Source of the DNA: Alphaproteobacteria bacterium
Lineage (GTDB): Bacteria; Pseudomonadota; Alphaproteobacteria; Micavibrionales; Micavibrionaceae
Reading direction: 5' to 3'
Length of the DNA: 64,000 nt
Assembly (NCBI GenBank): GCA_020442425.1
Contig: JAGRKB010000040.1
Coordinates: 1-64,000 of the forward strand
The translations under genes and the position numbers were made by a program. The notes beneath the pieces are model-generated. The model had not been told where the DNA came from, did not search any database, and saw only the letters and a list, made by a program, of their open reading frames with translations. The stretch's first letter is position 1, and every line of letters starts with the position of its first letter. This document shows, piece after piece, positions 1 through 8,780 of this stretch.

Positions 1-23
1 AAAAGATCATGAACAGGTTCTTA

Positions 24-742
24 GGGGCTGTCCTAGATAACGCGTAAAAAGTGTTATAAAGGACAGCTATGAGAAAGAGTCGGATATCAAAAGAGAAACA
101 AGCCAGATTGATCGAGCATTTTGTGTCAGGATCAACAGCACGATGCGCAGCCGAATTGGTCGGCGTGAATATCAAAACAGCGTGCTATTTTTACCAAAGA
201 CTTCGTGAGCTGATCGCGCTTCAGACTGAACGAGAAGCGAACGAAGTCTTTGCCGGTGAAATAGAAGTCGATGAAAGTTATTTTGGCGGACATCGTAAGG
301 GTAATCGGGGGAGAGGTGCTGCGGGCAAAGTACCTGTGTTCGGCCTTTTGAAACGCGGAGGGAAGGTTTATACCAAGATCATTCCTGATGCATCCGGCAC
401 GACACTTATCCCGATTATCGAGAAAAAAGTTATTCCTGATAGCATTGTCTATTCTGATTGTTGGAAGGGTTATAACGTTCTTGATGTATCCGATTTTAAA
501 CACTATCGCATCAATCATTCAAAGTTATTTGCAGACAGGCAAAATCACATCAATGGTATCGAGAATTTTTGGAACCAAGCCAAGCGTCATTTGCGTAAAT
601 TTAATGGTGTTCCAAAGGATAATTTTGGGCTATTTTTGAAGGAGTGTGAGTGGCGTTTTAATACCCCCTCTCCAAAACATCAATTAACCCAACTTAAACA
701 ATGGGTTAACCAATTTCTTAACTGATTATCTAGGACAGCCCC
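24..742 (+). mobile_element. IS1595-family (IS1016-like) insertion sequence, intact
   Basis: The element is bounded by perfect 17-bp terminal inverted repeats at 24-40 (starting GGGGCTGTCC) and 726-742. It contains one transposase gene filling nearly all of its 719 bp. Size, termini and transposase type fit the IS1016 group of the IS1595 family. The 8 bases outside each end (16-23 and 743-750) do not match, so no target duplication is visible. The copy may be old, or the flank may have rearranged. The right end lies 7 bp upstream of the -35 box of the next gene. Confidence 0.9.
69..725 (+). CDS. IS1595-family transposase
   Basis: This 218-residue DDE-type transposase moves the surrounding insertion sequence. 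A helix-turn-helix-like region covers roughly residues 10-50. The catalytic core shows the first Asp in EVDES (D68), the second in YSDCW (D130), and the HxNxxE element (H160, N162, E165) with the usual FW following. Length and motif order match IS1016-group transposases, and the frame is uninterrupted from ATG to stop, so it is probably functional. The stop codon lies just inside the right inverted repeat. Confidence 0.93.
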   Translation: MRKSRISKEKQARLIEHFVSGSTARCAAELVGVNIKTACYFYQRLRELIALQTEREANEVFAGEIEVDESYFGGHRKGNRGRGAAGKVPVFGLLKRGGKVYTKIIPDASGTTLIPIIEKKVIPDSIVYSDCWKGYNVLDVSDFKHYRINHSKLFADRQNHINGIENFWNQAKRHLRKFNGVPKDNFGLFLKECEWRFNTPSPKHQLTQLKQWVNQFLN

Positions 743-749
743 CTTTTTA

Positions 750-778
750 TTGACATTTTTCATAATTATATCTATATT
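750..778 (+). promoter_or_regulatory. Sigma-70 promoter for the J-domain gene
   Basis: A consensus -35 box TTGACA (750-755) and a -10 box TATATT (773-778) are separated by exactly 17 bp. Transcription would start near 785, about 25 bases before the ATG at 810, with an AGGA ribosome site at 797-800. Both boxes lie outside the insertion sequence, so this is not a hybrid IS promoter. Confidence 0.7.
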
Positions 779-809
779 GAGGGACATTGACTATTCAGGA
801 GCTCTCAAA

Positions 810-2279
810 ATGCCTCAACCCCTAAAAGCAAATGATTTGTATAATACTCTAGGCGTAGCAAGGGATGCAACCGGTGAGGAGATAAAAAGAGCATACAAGA
901 AACTGGCTATGAGACATCATCCTGATCGTGATGGTGGAGATGAAGAAGCATTTAAACAAATCAAAGCCGCCTACGAAATATTAAGCGATTCAAAAAGACG
1001 AGCGGCATATGATAGAGGAGATGAACTTGGCAGCGCGTTTGGAGATGCTGTCAACCCCGCTTCCACAGGAGGTCCTCAAGCCCCCACGATAGATGAGGAA
1101 GAGAAAAAACGTCGTGAGATTTTGGCAGATCTGATTCGACGCGCAAAAGAAATTAAACCTTACATCGTTCAAGCCTCTGCAGAGACGCCAACAGCTCGAG
1201 GGGTTGATGATTTATGGTATGACTTTAACAGACAAAATACAGCGCATCACACACCTGATGAAATTATTAATGTTCTTCAAGCCGCTTCTAAAGCTTGGGA
1301 AACTTGTAAAGTACAAGCAGAACAAATTAGAGCCCAAAAGACTGAACAGCTTAACGACCTTGGAAGAAAAAAAGATGACGGAGAACGCATTCAAAACAGC
1401 GATGTCGCAAAAGAGTTCAGGACATTACTTTCAATGTTTAGAGATAACAAATTTCATCCTGCAACATCACAAACAATCGTAAATGAACTGCAGGCTAGAG
1501 GAAATCTATCTTATTCGATAGAGCATCTTGAAGGTAAGCGCCCCAGCCCGTTTTTGGCCAAAACATTATATAGAGAAGAAGATAAGGAATTGGTCTCGGC
1601 AATTGCCGCGTTGAGACGCCTAGAAGAGATTCATAAGGACATCTCACCAAGAATCAAGAAAACCTTTGGTAAGGATGTTAGCATTTTGGATTTGCCAAAG
1701 GCCTTAAGCACAATAACGCGTCAAGAAATCCACTTAAGATCTTCTCTTAAAAGAGTGGAATTAGATTTGCCTCAAACCTTTAGCATGAGTAGTCGTGTGG
1801 CCTCAGGATTTGAATATCCTCATTTTAAAGCTCAACTCTCAGAAGCACAGCGGACCGTATTAAAATGGATGAATACAAGAGGTTCTGCATTTCAGGGGGG
1901 TGATCAACCCTCGTATGAGATAATGGACACCGCCTTATCTCAAGAGGCCGTTGCCCGTACAGAAAAAGCATTGAGAAAAGCCTATGTGCAAAACAAGGAA
2001 AATACAGCGGCTACGAGGAGTAATGTTCAAGACCTTGCTAACAAAAGGGAGACACTTGATACAATCAGCAAAACACTTGACGAAGTAATAAGATTAGAAA
2101 CTCAACTTGGCAATTACTTCATGCCTGAAGTCACTTCAGACGAGAAATTGAAAGAATTTACTGACGCAATCAAGGCTGGTGAGGAAATGAAAAGCGCAGA
2201 AAACCGTAGAAGCAAGGCGCAGGGTCAAAAGGCCCAGGGTCAATTCACTGAAGGCCCTCAAATTATTCATGGTGTGTGA
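810..2279 (+). CDS. J-domain protein with long unrecognised C-terminal region
   Basis: The 489-residue protein starts with a J domain (about residues 8-68) that has the HPD motif at residues 37-39 and the KRAYKKLA helix. It should stimulate the ATPase of a DnaK-type chaperone. It lacks the Gly/Phe linker, the zinc-binding CxxC repeats and the client domain of true DnaJ. The remaining 400 residues are charged, helical-looking, and match nothing I recognise. I placed the start at 810 rather than at an upstream in-frame start because AGGA at 797-800 is correctly spaced and the J domain begins there. The gene is AT-richer than most of the window and sits directly beside an insertion sequence, which suggests acquisition, though that is inference. 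Confidence 0.85.
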   Translation: MPQPLKANDLYNTLGVARDATGEEIKRAYKKLAMRHHPDRDGGDEEAFKQIKAAYEILSDSKRRAAYDRGDELGSAFGDAVNPASTGGPQAPTIDEEEKKRREILADLIRRAKEIKPYIVQASAETPTARGVDDLWYDFNRQNTAHHTPDEIINVLQAASKAWETCKVQAEQIRAQKTEQLNDLGRKKDDGERIQNSDVAKEFRTLLSMFRDNKFHPATSQTIVNELQARGNLSYSIEHLEGKRPSPFLAKTLYREEDKELVSAIAALRRLEEIHKDISPRIKKTFGKDVSILDLPKALSTITRQEIHLRSSLKRVELDLPQTFSMSSRVASGFEYPHFKAQLSEAQRTVLKWMNTRGSAFQGGDQPSYEIMDTALSQEAVARTEKALRKAYVQNKENTAATRSNVQDLANKRETLDTISKTLDEVIRLETQLGNYFMPEVTSDEKLKEFTDAIKAGEEMKSAENRRSKAQGQKAQGQFTEGPQIIHGV

Positions 2280-2287
2280 CAGAAAAA

Positions 2288-2665
2288 AAGCCAGTCGGTC
2301 TATAAGCCGGATTCTGTGTCTTGGCTCTTTCGAGCCTTGACGAGAACCATTCCTCTTGGACAAATGTTACCACTTGCCTCCAGCAACCTACCCGGGCGAC
2401 GATCCGGAAACAGATCATGCGCCGCCCCTATTTGGTCTTGCTTCCGGTGGGGTTTGCCGTACCTGTTCATTGCTGAACGAGTGGTGCGCTCTTACCGCAC
2501 CGTTTCATCCTTACCTGATCCTGTAAAACAGGCCATCGGCGGTTTGCTTTCTGTTGCACTTTCCGTCAAGTCACCCTGCCCGGTCGTTAACCGGCACCGT
2601 GCTTCCGTGAAGTCCGGACTTTCCTCACCTCCCGAAGGAGGCGCGGTTCTCCGACCAACTGGCGG
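2288..2665 (-). ncRNA. rnpB: RNase P RNA, bacterial type A
   Basis: On the minus strand the conserved 5' P4 segment GAGGAAAGTCCGGAC appears (2612-2626), and the 3' P4 partner CAGAATCCGGCTTATAG lies near 2300-2317. The ends pair to form helix P1: 2653-2663 pairs with 2290-2300 over 11 bp with one G-U. A run of seven T follows the 3' end as terminator. The RNA is about 378 nt, normal for type A. It is the catalytic subunit that matures tRNA 5' ends. It lies downstream of the amidase gene on the same strand but has its own promoter. Confidence 0.96.
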
Positions 2666-2670
2666 GACGA

Positions 2671-2699
2671 CTATAAGCATGATTTCATGGGTTCGTCAA
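2671..2699 (-). promoter_or_regulatory. Promoter of rnpB
   Basis: Read on the minus strand, TTGACG (2694-2699) and TTATAG (2671-2676) are spaced by 17 bp, placing the transcription start close to the P1 helix of the RNase P RNA. The promoter is squeezed between the amidase stop codon (2702) and rnpB. Confidence 0.6.
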
Positions 2700-2701
2700 A
2701 T

Positions 2702-3427
2702 TCAGCGCGTTTGAGCTAGAAGCGAGAGGATTGCCGCACAGGTCTCCTCGTCTATATCCTTACTTCCCAATGATTTTGGGGCGTAATGCGCCCGAAAAGC
2801 CCAGAGCAAATCTGCGGGGTTGGCGTCAGGATTGTATCCGAATTGGTGGAGAGCCTTATAGAATAGGTCAGGTATCTCCAGCATTTCTTTTTTGGGAGAG
2901 TCATGCTCTTCACCAACTTGGGGCATCAGGCCTATTCCGTTAATTTCGAGAAGTCTCCAGGGGAATTTTTCTCCGGGGTCTTTTTTGCGCCCCGGAGCGA
3001 TGTCGGAGTGCCCCAATATATTTGCGTTCGGGATATCCCAGCGAGTACGGATATCGTTTATCAGCTCTATCAACGCATCGATTTGTTCGGGGATGAACTC
3101 TTCGCATTCGAATTCGTGGCCGGTGTTCCATATCTCAATGCCGATTGAGTGTGAGTTCATATCGGCTTCGGTCTTCCAAAATGATTTTCCGGCGTGCCAT
3201 GCCCGCTTATCCTCTTCTACAAATTGCAGAATATTGGAGGCTCCGTCGATCATATAATGCGGAGAAATTCGGCCGATCAAATCCTCTTGATCGGGGGTGC
3301 TATCCAGAAAACGGGCGGCGGCTTCTTCGGCAGTTTTTGTGCCTGTGTAATGAAGGATGATGTAGTGAGGCTCGGCTCCGTTTTGGCGGTTATTCCAGTT
3401 TTCTGTCGGTGTTTTTTGAAGCTGCAT
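2702..3427 (-). CDS. N-acetylmuramoyl-L-alanine amidase, AmpD/AmiD-like
   Basis: This 241-residue protein has a zinc amidase_2 domain (about residues 15-160) followed by a peptidoglycan-binding helical domain (about 180-238). Likely zinc ligands are H26 (in LHYTGT), H140 (in LGHSDIAPG) and D150, with a catalytic Lys at 148/149, as in AmpD. Such enzymes cut the amide bond between muramic acid and the stem peptide, either for cytosolic muropeptide recycling or, in the AmiD form, for cell-wall turnover. No signal peptide is evident, favouring the recycling role, although the wall-binding tail is more typical of AmiD. It is transcribed just upstream of rnpB. Confidence 0.88.
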   Translation of the reverse strand: MQLQKTPTENWNNRQNGAEPHYIILHYTGTKTAEEAAARFLDSTPDQEDLIGRISPHYMIDGASNILQFVEEDKRAWHAGKSFWKTEADMNSHSIGIEIWNTGHEFECEEFIPEQIDALIELINDIRTRWDIPNANILGHSDIAPGRKKDPGEKFPWRLLEINGIGLMPQVGEEHDSPKKEMLEIPDLFYKALHQFGYNPDANPADLLWAFRAHYAPKSLGSKDIDEETCAAILSLLAQTR

Positions 3428-3595
3428 GGCAGGGCTTTAATCTTTTGTTAAGGCTTATCTTACTATGCGACAATCTTAGCTGAATAATTCGCAAATACAT
3501 AGGTTTAAGTAACCTGTTATTAAATAAAATCCAGTCTAATAGGGGGTGATAAATTCGGGTGTCCTTTCGGGGGAGCTATCGGGACAAATAGATAT

Positions 3596-4948
3596 ATGGA
3601 ATCTTTAAAGAACTTTTTTGGTGTTGTTTTCAAGGGGAACTCGAGCGAGAATTATCCGCTGCTTCTTACGTTTGCGTATATTTTTGCTCTTTCGCTGATT
3701 GCCCTTTTTACATTTGTTTCCCATTCTATCACCAATTACATCAGTGATACGCAGCTAGAACGCGCAGAGATCACCTATCAGCTTCGCTCACAGAGCATTC
3801 TGGTCATGGAAATTTCCCGTTATGCCAGTGACTATTATAACGATTCCATGCGCTATGATTACATCTTTATGGAACAGTCCATCGAGAAGCTGGAAAGCTC
3901 TTATAATCAGACCATCCAATACATCAATACCCCCGCTCGATTTGATCTTGGAGATGCAAAAGAGACTCTTGGTCATTATTACTTCAAGATCGGTTTTGAT
4001 ATTGCAAACAAGATGTCGATGTATCTCAAGTTTTCCAAAGAGTTTGCAAACTTTAGCGACACCAGCTCTTCTCAAGAGCGGCAAAAAGTTTTATCGCAGC
4101 TGAACAGCGGTCAGGATCGATTATTGATCGAGCTATTGAATGCGGCGCAGGCTGACTTCCAGAAAGAGACGATTGACGAGATTCAATCGATCATGAATAT
4201 CCAGCTTTATATGTCGGGTGGTATTATTTTTGTGATCTTGCTGGAAGCCTTGTTCATCTTCCGTCCGATCATTAAAAAGCTTGATCAATATCACGTTACG
4301 ATTATCTCTCAGGCTATGGAAGATACTTTGACGGGGATCAATAACCGTCGAGCGTTTTATAAACATTCTGAGGCCTTCTTTGAAAAGGCTGCTACCGAGA
4401 ATAAGCCGTTTACGGTTGTATTGTGTGATCTGGATAAGTTTAAATCTGTCAACGATACGTATGGTCATGAAGTTGGGGATGAAGTGTTGAAACACTTTGC
4501 AAAAACGCTAACTTCTGCCCTGCGCCCCTTTGATGTGGTGGCACGTCTTGGCGGTGAGGAATTTGCTCTTATTCTCGGTAACACAACGCCTAAAGCTGCG
4601 GCTCATATTCTGGATCGTTTGTTGGAAATTATTCGCAAGAATACTTGTCATTATGTGTTGAATGATGGCACGGAAGGTTCTTTGAAATACACAACCAGTG
4701 TTGGGTATTATGTCTGTCATCCACAGAAGATTCTTGATGTTGACACCTATCTGCGTTATGCCGATTTGGCTTTGTATGATGCCAAGGAAGGCGGACGGGA
4801 TCGCCACGTGCGCTACCTCCCCCAAAAGTCTGATGACAATGATAATTCCGAAGAGCCTGCTGTCGCAGTTGTATCAGAGAAAGCGGATGACGAAGATCGT
4901 AAATACTCATCCAGAGCGACAGATCACAATGTCGAGCAGCCCGCTTAA
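3596..4948 (+). CDS. Membrane-bound diguanylate cyclase (GGDEF)
   Basis: This 450-residue protein makes cyclic di-GMP from two GTP. Two membrane segments (about residues 21-42 and 206-225) enclose a periplasmic, mainly helical sensor region of about 160 residues. The cytoplasmic GGDEF domain spans about 240-400, with the active-site signature GGEEF at 319-323. The product-inhibition site RxxD is intact at 310-313, five residues upstream of the signature, so activity is probably feedback-controlled. No EAL or HD-GYP domain is attached. The acidic, Ser-rich tail after residue 410 looks disordered. It stands alone, and what it senses cannot be read from the sequence. Confidence 0.92.
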   Translation: MESLKNFFGVVFKGNSSENYPLLLTFAYIFALSLIALFTFVSHSITNYISDTQLERAEITYQLRSQSILVMEISRYASDYYNDSMRYDYIFMEQSIEKLESSYNQTIQYINTPARFDLGDAKETLGHYYFKIGFDIANKMSMYLKFSKEFANFSDTSSSQERQKVLSQLNSGQDRLLIELLNAAQADFQKETIDEIQSIMNIQLYMSGGIIFVILLEALFIFRPIIKKLDQYHVTIISQAMEDTLTGINNRRAFYKHSEAFFEKAATENKPFTVVLCDLDKFKSVNDTYGHEVGDEVLKHFAKTLTSALRPFDVVARLGGEEFALILGNTTPKAAAHILDRLLEIIRKNTCHYVLNDGTEGSLKYTTSVGYYVCHPQKILDVDTYLRYADLALYDAKEGGRDRHVRYLPQKSDDNDNSEEPAVAVVSEKADDEDRKYSSRATDHNVEQPA

Positions 4949-4982
4949 GGCCTTCTTACATACATCAAGTTCGATTGATTAT

Positions 4983-5639
4983 CTAAGCAGCCATCTTCAT
5001 ACCGAAGAAGCTCGGTGTGGCATATGGCTTTTGGGTTCTGACTGCGAATTGAGGCGGCTTGATATGCAAGCCTGTGTTCTTCAGAGTTGACGGTGCTTTG
5101 AACGGACTCATCGCAGCTCCGAATATTTCAGAGACCATAGATTGAGGTTCTCCGACCTTCACGCGCCCTTCTATTTTTCGAGGAGACGGTGCATAGATTG
5201 GAGCATTTCCCGCCATCGGCATTACAGGCAAGAACGCTGTTTTGGGGAGATGGCTTTTGTCATACCCCCATGATTGATAGACTGCGCGGATTTGATCCAG
5301 ACCATAACGGCCTTGTCTACATACAGAGTCGGCAGCATCGCGGAAAACTGCATCTCTTCCGCCCATACCCATAACCGATGCCGGTTTGAAATAGTAGTTC
5401 GGTTTTGGTGCAGCCACAGCTTTTGGAGCTGGTGCCGTTATATCTTGAACGGCTACGGCCAGCATAGATTTTTTTGATGTCTTAGGCGTATGAAAGATTG
5501 GAGCGTTGGCAGCCGATGCGCCTGTCGGCATCACGGCAAAACGTGCATTCATATTATGGCGAGCCAAAACGATATCCGATGGGGCGGTTCCGCTCCATGA
5601 AGATCTCAGTTCAGGTAAATGTTTTTTCATGCTCAACAT
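4983..5639 (-). CDS. Hypothetical protein, Ala/Pro-rich
   Basis: I do not recognise this 218-residue protein. It has no signal peptide or membrane segment and is rich in Ala, Pro, Lys and Ser. Short motifs recur: AxNAPIFHTP (about residue 45) resembles AGNAPIYAPSP (about 140), and each is followed by a basic patch, suggesting an internal duplication around the middle domain (about 85-125, with one Cys). The start at 5639 is supported by GAGG five bases upstream on the minus strand. The upstream DNA contains an AT-rich stretch with the 9-mer CCTCTATAT repeated. It could be a lineage-specific structural protein or an effector; no function is proposed. Confidence 0.6.
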   Translation of the reverse strand: MLSMKKHLPELRSSWSGTAPSDIVLARHNMNARFAVMPTGASAANAPIFHTPKTSKKSMLAVAVQDITAPAPKAVAAPKPNYYFKPASVMGMGGRDAVFRDAADSVCRQGRYGLDQIRAVYQSWGYDKSHLPKTAFLPVMPMAGNAPIYAPSPRKIEGRVKVGEPQSMVSEIFGAAMSPFKAPSTLKNTGLHIKPPQFAVRTQKPYATPSFFGMKMAA

Positions 5640-5684
5640 ATTAGCCTCTATATGAAGATATAGACCTCTATATATAAATATGCA

Positions 5685-5721
5685 AGAAAAAAGGGCGACT
5701 AATTTAAAATTAATCGCCCTT
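5685..5721 (-). terminator. Rho-independent terminator after the small basic protein gene
   Basis: A 14-15 bp inverted repeat (arms near 5691-5704 and 5708-5721, AAGGGCGA and TCGCCCTT at the ends) is followed on the minus strand by six T. It lies 50 bp beyond the stop of the gene at 5771-6088 and supports that gene being transcribed. Confidence 0.75.
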
Positions 5722-5770
5722 CGCTTGCTCTCTTGAAGAAAACTTTATTAATCAGTTACTTGAGGCGCAT

Positions 5771-6088
5771 TTACCTTAACTCCGGTCTTGGTTGCGGAAG
5801 TGGTCTACGCCCTACTCCAGCCATCATGGCAAACAAGGCACTAAGCCTGTTCCCTCTATAGGGAACTTTCATTGCGGCCAAAGCCGCCAGATATTTTTGA
5901 ACCCATAGTCGGCACAAGGTCGCGCCGGAGAACATTCCTGCTATCACCCATTCTACGCCCCTAAAGGCTGATCTGAGCGACAGAGGGGGCGGGGTATAAT
6001 ATCCCTGAACGCCTCTAAATGGTCTTCTTGTAAACGCTTTCCTTGCGGCTACTCTGAGTTTTCTATGTATTTTGCTAGGTTTCTTCAT
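5771..6088 (-). CDS. Hypothetical small basic protein
   Basis: This 105-residue protein is very rich in Arg and Pro, with a hydrophobic stretch at about residues 45-65 that might be a membrane segment. The C-terminus is Pro/Arg-rich. I recognise no family. A strong terminator lies just downstream in the same orientation, which argues for a real transcript. The ribosome site is weak, so the frame could instead be a spurious reading of a small RNA gene. Confidence 0.45.
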   Translation of the reverse strand: MKKPSKIHRKLRVAARKAFTRRPFRGVQGYYTPPPLSLRSAFRGVEWVIAGMFSGATLCRLWVQKYLAALAAMKVPYRGNRLSALFAMMAGVGRRPLPQPRPELR

Positions 6089-6198
6089 AATAGAATCATA
6101 TCATTCGAAAAACTGAAAAATCAAATTCCAGAATGGGAAAATAAAACCTAACGCTTTGAAATGCATAGCGAATAAATTTTCAAAGTGGTTTTGATAAT

Positions 6199-7674
6199 TT
6201 ACACTTTTGCACTCAGAATCGGTTGTCTCGCGGCCTTCACTTCGTCCAATCTTCGGCGTGGAGTCGTTTGTGGATTGGCATGCAGTTCTTCTGTTTTACC
6301 GTCAGCGGTATCTTTTGCGATTTGTTTCATTACATCAATAAAACCATCAATTGCTTCTTTGCTTTCGGTTTCGGTTGGCTCGATCAACATCGCGCCTTGT
6401 ACAACCAACGGGAAATAGACCGTCATCGGGTGAATGCCATTTTCGATGAGCGTCTTTGCAATATCGAGCGTTGTCACACCCTGCTCTTTTTGAAGCTTAT
6501 CCGTGAGCAAACATTCGTGCATACAAGTCTTATCCCCGAATGGTGCATGATACTCTCCCTTTAATTTGGAGAGGATATAGTTGGCACTCAGGACTGCATC
6601 TTCCGAGACTTGTTTTAGACCGTCTTTGCCATGAGACATCATGTAGGTCAGAGCGCGGACAAACATGCCGAACTGTCCTTGGAAGCCCTTTAGTCTTCCG
6701 AAAGAAGACGGGCGATCTTCGATGGTTTCAAGTTTAAATCCTGCGTTCGTTTTAATGACGCATGGAACAGGCAAATAATCTTTTAAACTATCTGCCACGC
6801 AGATCGGGCCGGAACCGGGTCCTCCGCCTCCGTGCGGGGTCGAGAATGTTTTATGCAAGTTGATATGCATGACATCGACGCCAAAATCCGCAGGGCGCAC
6901 TTTACCGACCAGGGCATTAAAGTTTGCGCCGTCGCAATAGAAATATCCGCCTGCTGCGTGGAGCAGTTTTGCACATTCGGCGATTTCTGTTTCAAATAAT
7001 CCGCATGTATTCGGATTTGTGACCATCATTCCGGCAACGTCTTTTCCGTCGCCTAACGCTTCTTTGAAATTTTCCAACGTGACGCAGCCTGTTTCTTTGG
7101 TCGGGATCACGCGCAGCTCATAGCCACACATAGCGGCTGTTGCGGGGTTCGTTCCATGAGCCGAGTCAGGGCAGAGAATGATTTTACGGTGGCCTTGACC
7201 GTTTAGTTCATGCGCCCGTCTGATTGTCATCAGCCCTGCCAATTCGCCATGGGCTCCGGCAGCAGGAGACAAGCATACGCCGCTCAATCCCGTTAGCTCT
7301 CCTAACCAGTTTTGAAGATCAAACATCAATTCCAAAGCTCCTTGAACCGAGCTTTCGGGCTGCAAGGGGTGGATATTGGCAAAGCCGGACAGACGCGCAA
7401 CTTTTTCATTCAGGCGCGGGTTATGCTTCATCGTGCAAGAGCCCAGCGGAAAAAAGCCGTGGTCGATTGAAAAATTTTTGGTCGAATGGCGCACGAAATG
7501 TTTGACGATTTGCGGTTCTTTTAATTTTGGCCAACCGATAGTCTCGCGCGCGGTCTGCCCCGTTTTGAGCGCCGTGTTTTTTGGCACGGGCAAATCGACG
7601 CCACATCCGTCAGAAACGCGATGCTCCCAGAGTAAAGGTTCTTCGTAATTCAGGGCGTAGGATTTATTTGTCAT
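6199..7674 (-). CDS. gcvPB: Glycine dehydrogenase (decarboxylating) subunit 2
   Basis: This is the PLP-bearing half of the split P-protein of the glycine cleavage system. With GcvPA it decarboxylates glycine and passes the aminomethyl group to lipoyl-GcvH. The PLP lysine lies in HINLHKTFSTPHG, followed by the glycine-rich GGGGPGSGP loop. The 491-residue length is normal for the split form. Two ATGs lie six bases apart. AGAGGA at 7681-7686 is six bases from the inner ATG at 7674 but abuts the outer one at 7680, so 7674 is the likely start. It is the last gene of the operon, four to ten bases after a small membrane-protein gene. Confidence 0.95.
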   Translation of the reverse strand: MTNKSYALNYEEPLLWEHRVSDGCGVDLPVPKNTALKTGQTARETIGWPKLKEPQIVKHFVRHSTKNFSIDHGFFPLGSCTMKHNPRLNEKVARLSGFANIHPLQPESSVQGALELMFDLQNWLGELTGLSGVCLSPAAGAHGELAGLMTIRRAHELNGQGHRKIILCPDSAHGTNPATAAMCGYELRVIPTKETGCVTLENFKEALGDGKDVAGMMVTNPNTCGLFETEIAECAKLLHAAGGYFYCDGANFNALVGKVRPADFGVDVMHINLHKTFSTPHGGGGPGSGPICVADSLKDYLPVPCVIKTNAGFKLETIEDRPSSFGRLKGFQGQFGMFVRALTYMMSHGKDGLKQVSEDAVLSANYILSKLKGEYHAPFGDKTCMHECLLTDKLQKEQGVTTLDIAKTLIENGIHPMTVYFPLVVQGAMLIEPTETESKEAIDGFIDVMKQIAKDTADGKTEELHANPQTTPRRRLDEVKAARQPILSAKV

Positions 7675-7684
7675 GATCATTCCT

Positions 7685-8002
7685 CTAAAAAATGTACGCT
7701 ATAATTGCGCTATACAGTCCGAACAACAGAAGCAGTACACCTGCAACCATAATTTCCTGGATTTTATAGTTCACGACATTCCGCAAAAACCCTTTATCCT
7801 CATCATAATCTGATGTTCTTTCATATAGTAGCTTACCCCCAATACCCAAAATCACAGGGAGGCCTGCCCCGATAAAGAACACTCTAAAAAAAGAACTCCA
7901 ACTTTTTTCCATTATTGCGTTTCCGCCAGCATAAAAGGTAAGGACAACCATCCAAAAAGCCAGCAGTCCTTTGAATATTTTTCCTAGAGTTCTATCGTCC
8001 AT
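7685..8002 (-). CDS. Small membrane protein in the gcv operon
   Basis: This is a 105-residue protein of no recognised family with about three hydrophobic segments (near residues 8-27, 35-55 and 82-103) separated by short charged loops. An in-frame start further upstream (8110) would overlap the hydrolase gene. The ATG at 8002 begins one base after the hydrolase stop codon region and gives a sensible protein. Tight spacing to both neighbours (hydrolase ending 8004, gcvPB starting 7674) places it in the glycine cleavage operon. Its role there is unknown. Confidence 0.65.
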   Translation of the reverse strand: MDDRTLGKIFKGLLAFWMVVLTFYAGGNAIMEKSWSSFFRVFFIGAGLPVILGIGGKLLYERTSDYDEDKGFLRNVVNYKIQEIMVAGVLLLLFGLYSAIIAYIF

Positions 8003-8003
8003 T

Positions 8004-8780
8004 CTAGAATCTCTCGAACCATGTGTATGTTTTTTGGACCAGATCGTGGGCGGTTTTTCCTTTGCCGAAAATGTGATCAGCTCCTTTGATTTTAACTTTG
8101 CCTTTTTCACACTCCAAGTCTTCGAAAAGCATGTTCGGGTCTTCGCCTAGCCAGCTATTCTCAGCCAGAACAACTAATGAAGGAGTGTTGATTTTTCCTG
8201 CCAAATTCTTTGCAACATCTCTTGTTAGAGATTTTACTTCCTCAATCGAATCTTTTCCGACCATAAATTTAAATCGCCCATCGCGTTCGAAATATTTCCC
8301 TGACGCGTCCAACCGCGCGTTTAACACCCAACGACGCCCGGGGGGCTGATAGGACGGGTCCCAGAATGCGATTGCATCTGCTTGTGGATTGGCGTAAATC
8401 AATGTTAATCCGCCATGAGAATGGCCAATAACGCATAGCTTTTTGTGTTTGGCGCGCACGTGCTCCAAAACTTCATTCAAATCTTGAGCGTGAATAGCCA
8501 ATGTCGTTTCGTGAAGCCTACGATATCCGCTTTCATCGTAATAAAACGCTAATCGATAGACATCATATCCTTTGTCATTAAAATAATCTCTGGCTACTTG
8601 GTGTAATGCCTCTTCCGGTTTGCCTGTGAAGCCATGCCCTATAACAATAGCCTTTTCTGATAGTGTGTCCCCTGCCATATTGAGGCGCACGAAAATTTTC
8701 TTGCCGTCGGAAGCAGTGATATCAAAATCTTTTTCACGGCTTAGGCTTTTATCGATTTCTTCGCGGGATATATCTTCCAT
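8004..8780 (-). CDS. Alpha/beta-hydrolase
   Basis: The 258-residue protein shows an alpha/beta-hydrolase fold: an oxyanion-hole HGF motif (about H49), the nucleophile elbow GHSHGG with the likely catalytic Ser at 121, and a candidate catalytic His in the ADHIF motif near residue 237. It has no signal peptide, so it is probably a cytosolic esterase or acyl/peptidyl hydrolase; the substrate cannot be inferred. Its ATG overlaps the gcvPA stop by one base (TAATG), so translation is coupled to gcvPA. It therefore splits gcvPA from gcvPB, which normally sit side by side. Confidence 0.85.
   Translation of the reverse strand: MEDISREEIDKSLSREKDFDITASDGKKIFVRLNMAGDTLSEKAIVIGHGFTGKPEEALHQVARDYFNDKGYDVYRLAFYYDESGYRRLHETTLAIHAQDLNEVLEHVRAKHKKLCVIGHSHGGLTLIYANPQADAIAFWDPSYQPPGRRWVLNARLDASGKYFERDGRFKFMVGKDSIEEVKSLTRDVAKNLAGKINTPSLVVLAENSWLGEDPNMLFEDLECEKGKVKIKGADHIFGKGKTAHDLVQKTYTWFERF

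Noticed and set aside
16-750. Target-site duplication of the insertion sequence
   Set aside because: The 8 bases on either side of the inverted repeats do not match.
2316-2714. Plus-strand and minus-strand open frames across 2.3-2.7 kb
   Set aside because: They cover the RNase P RNA, whose conserved elements and P1 pairing are unambiguous.
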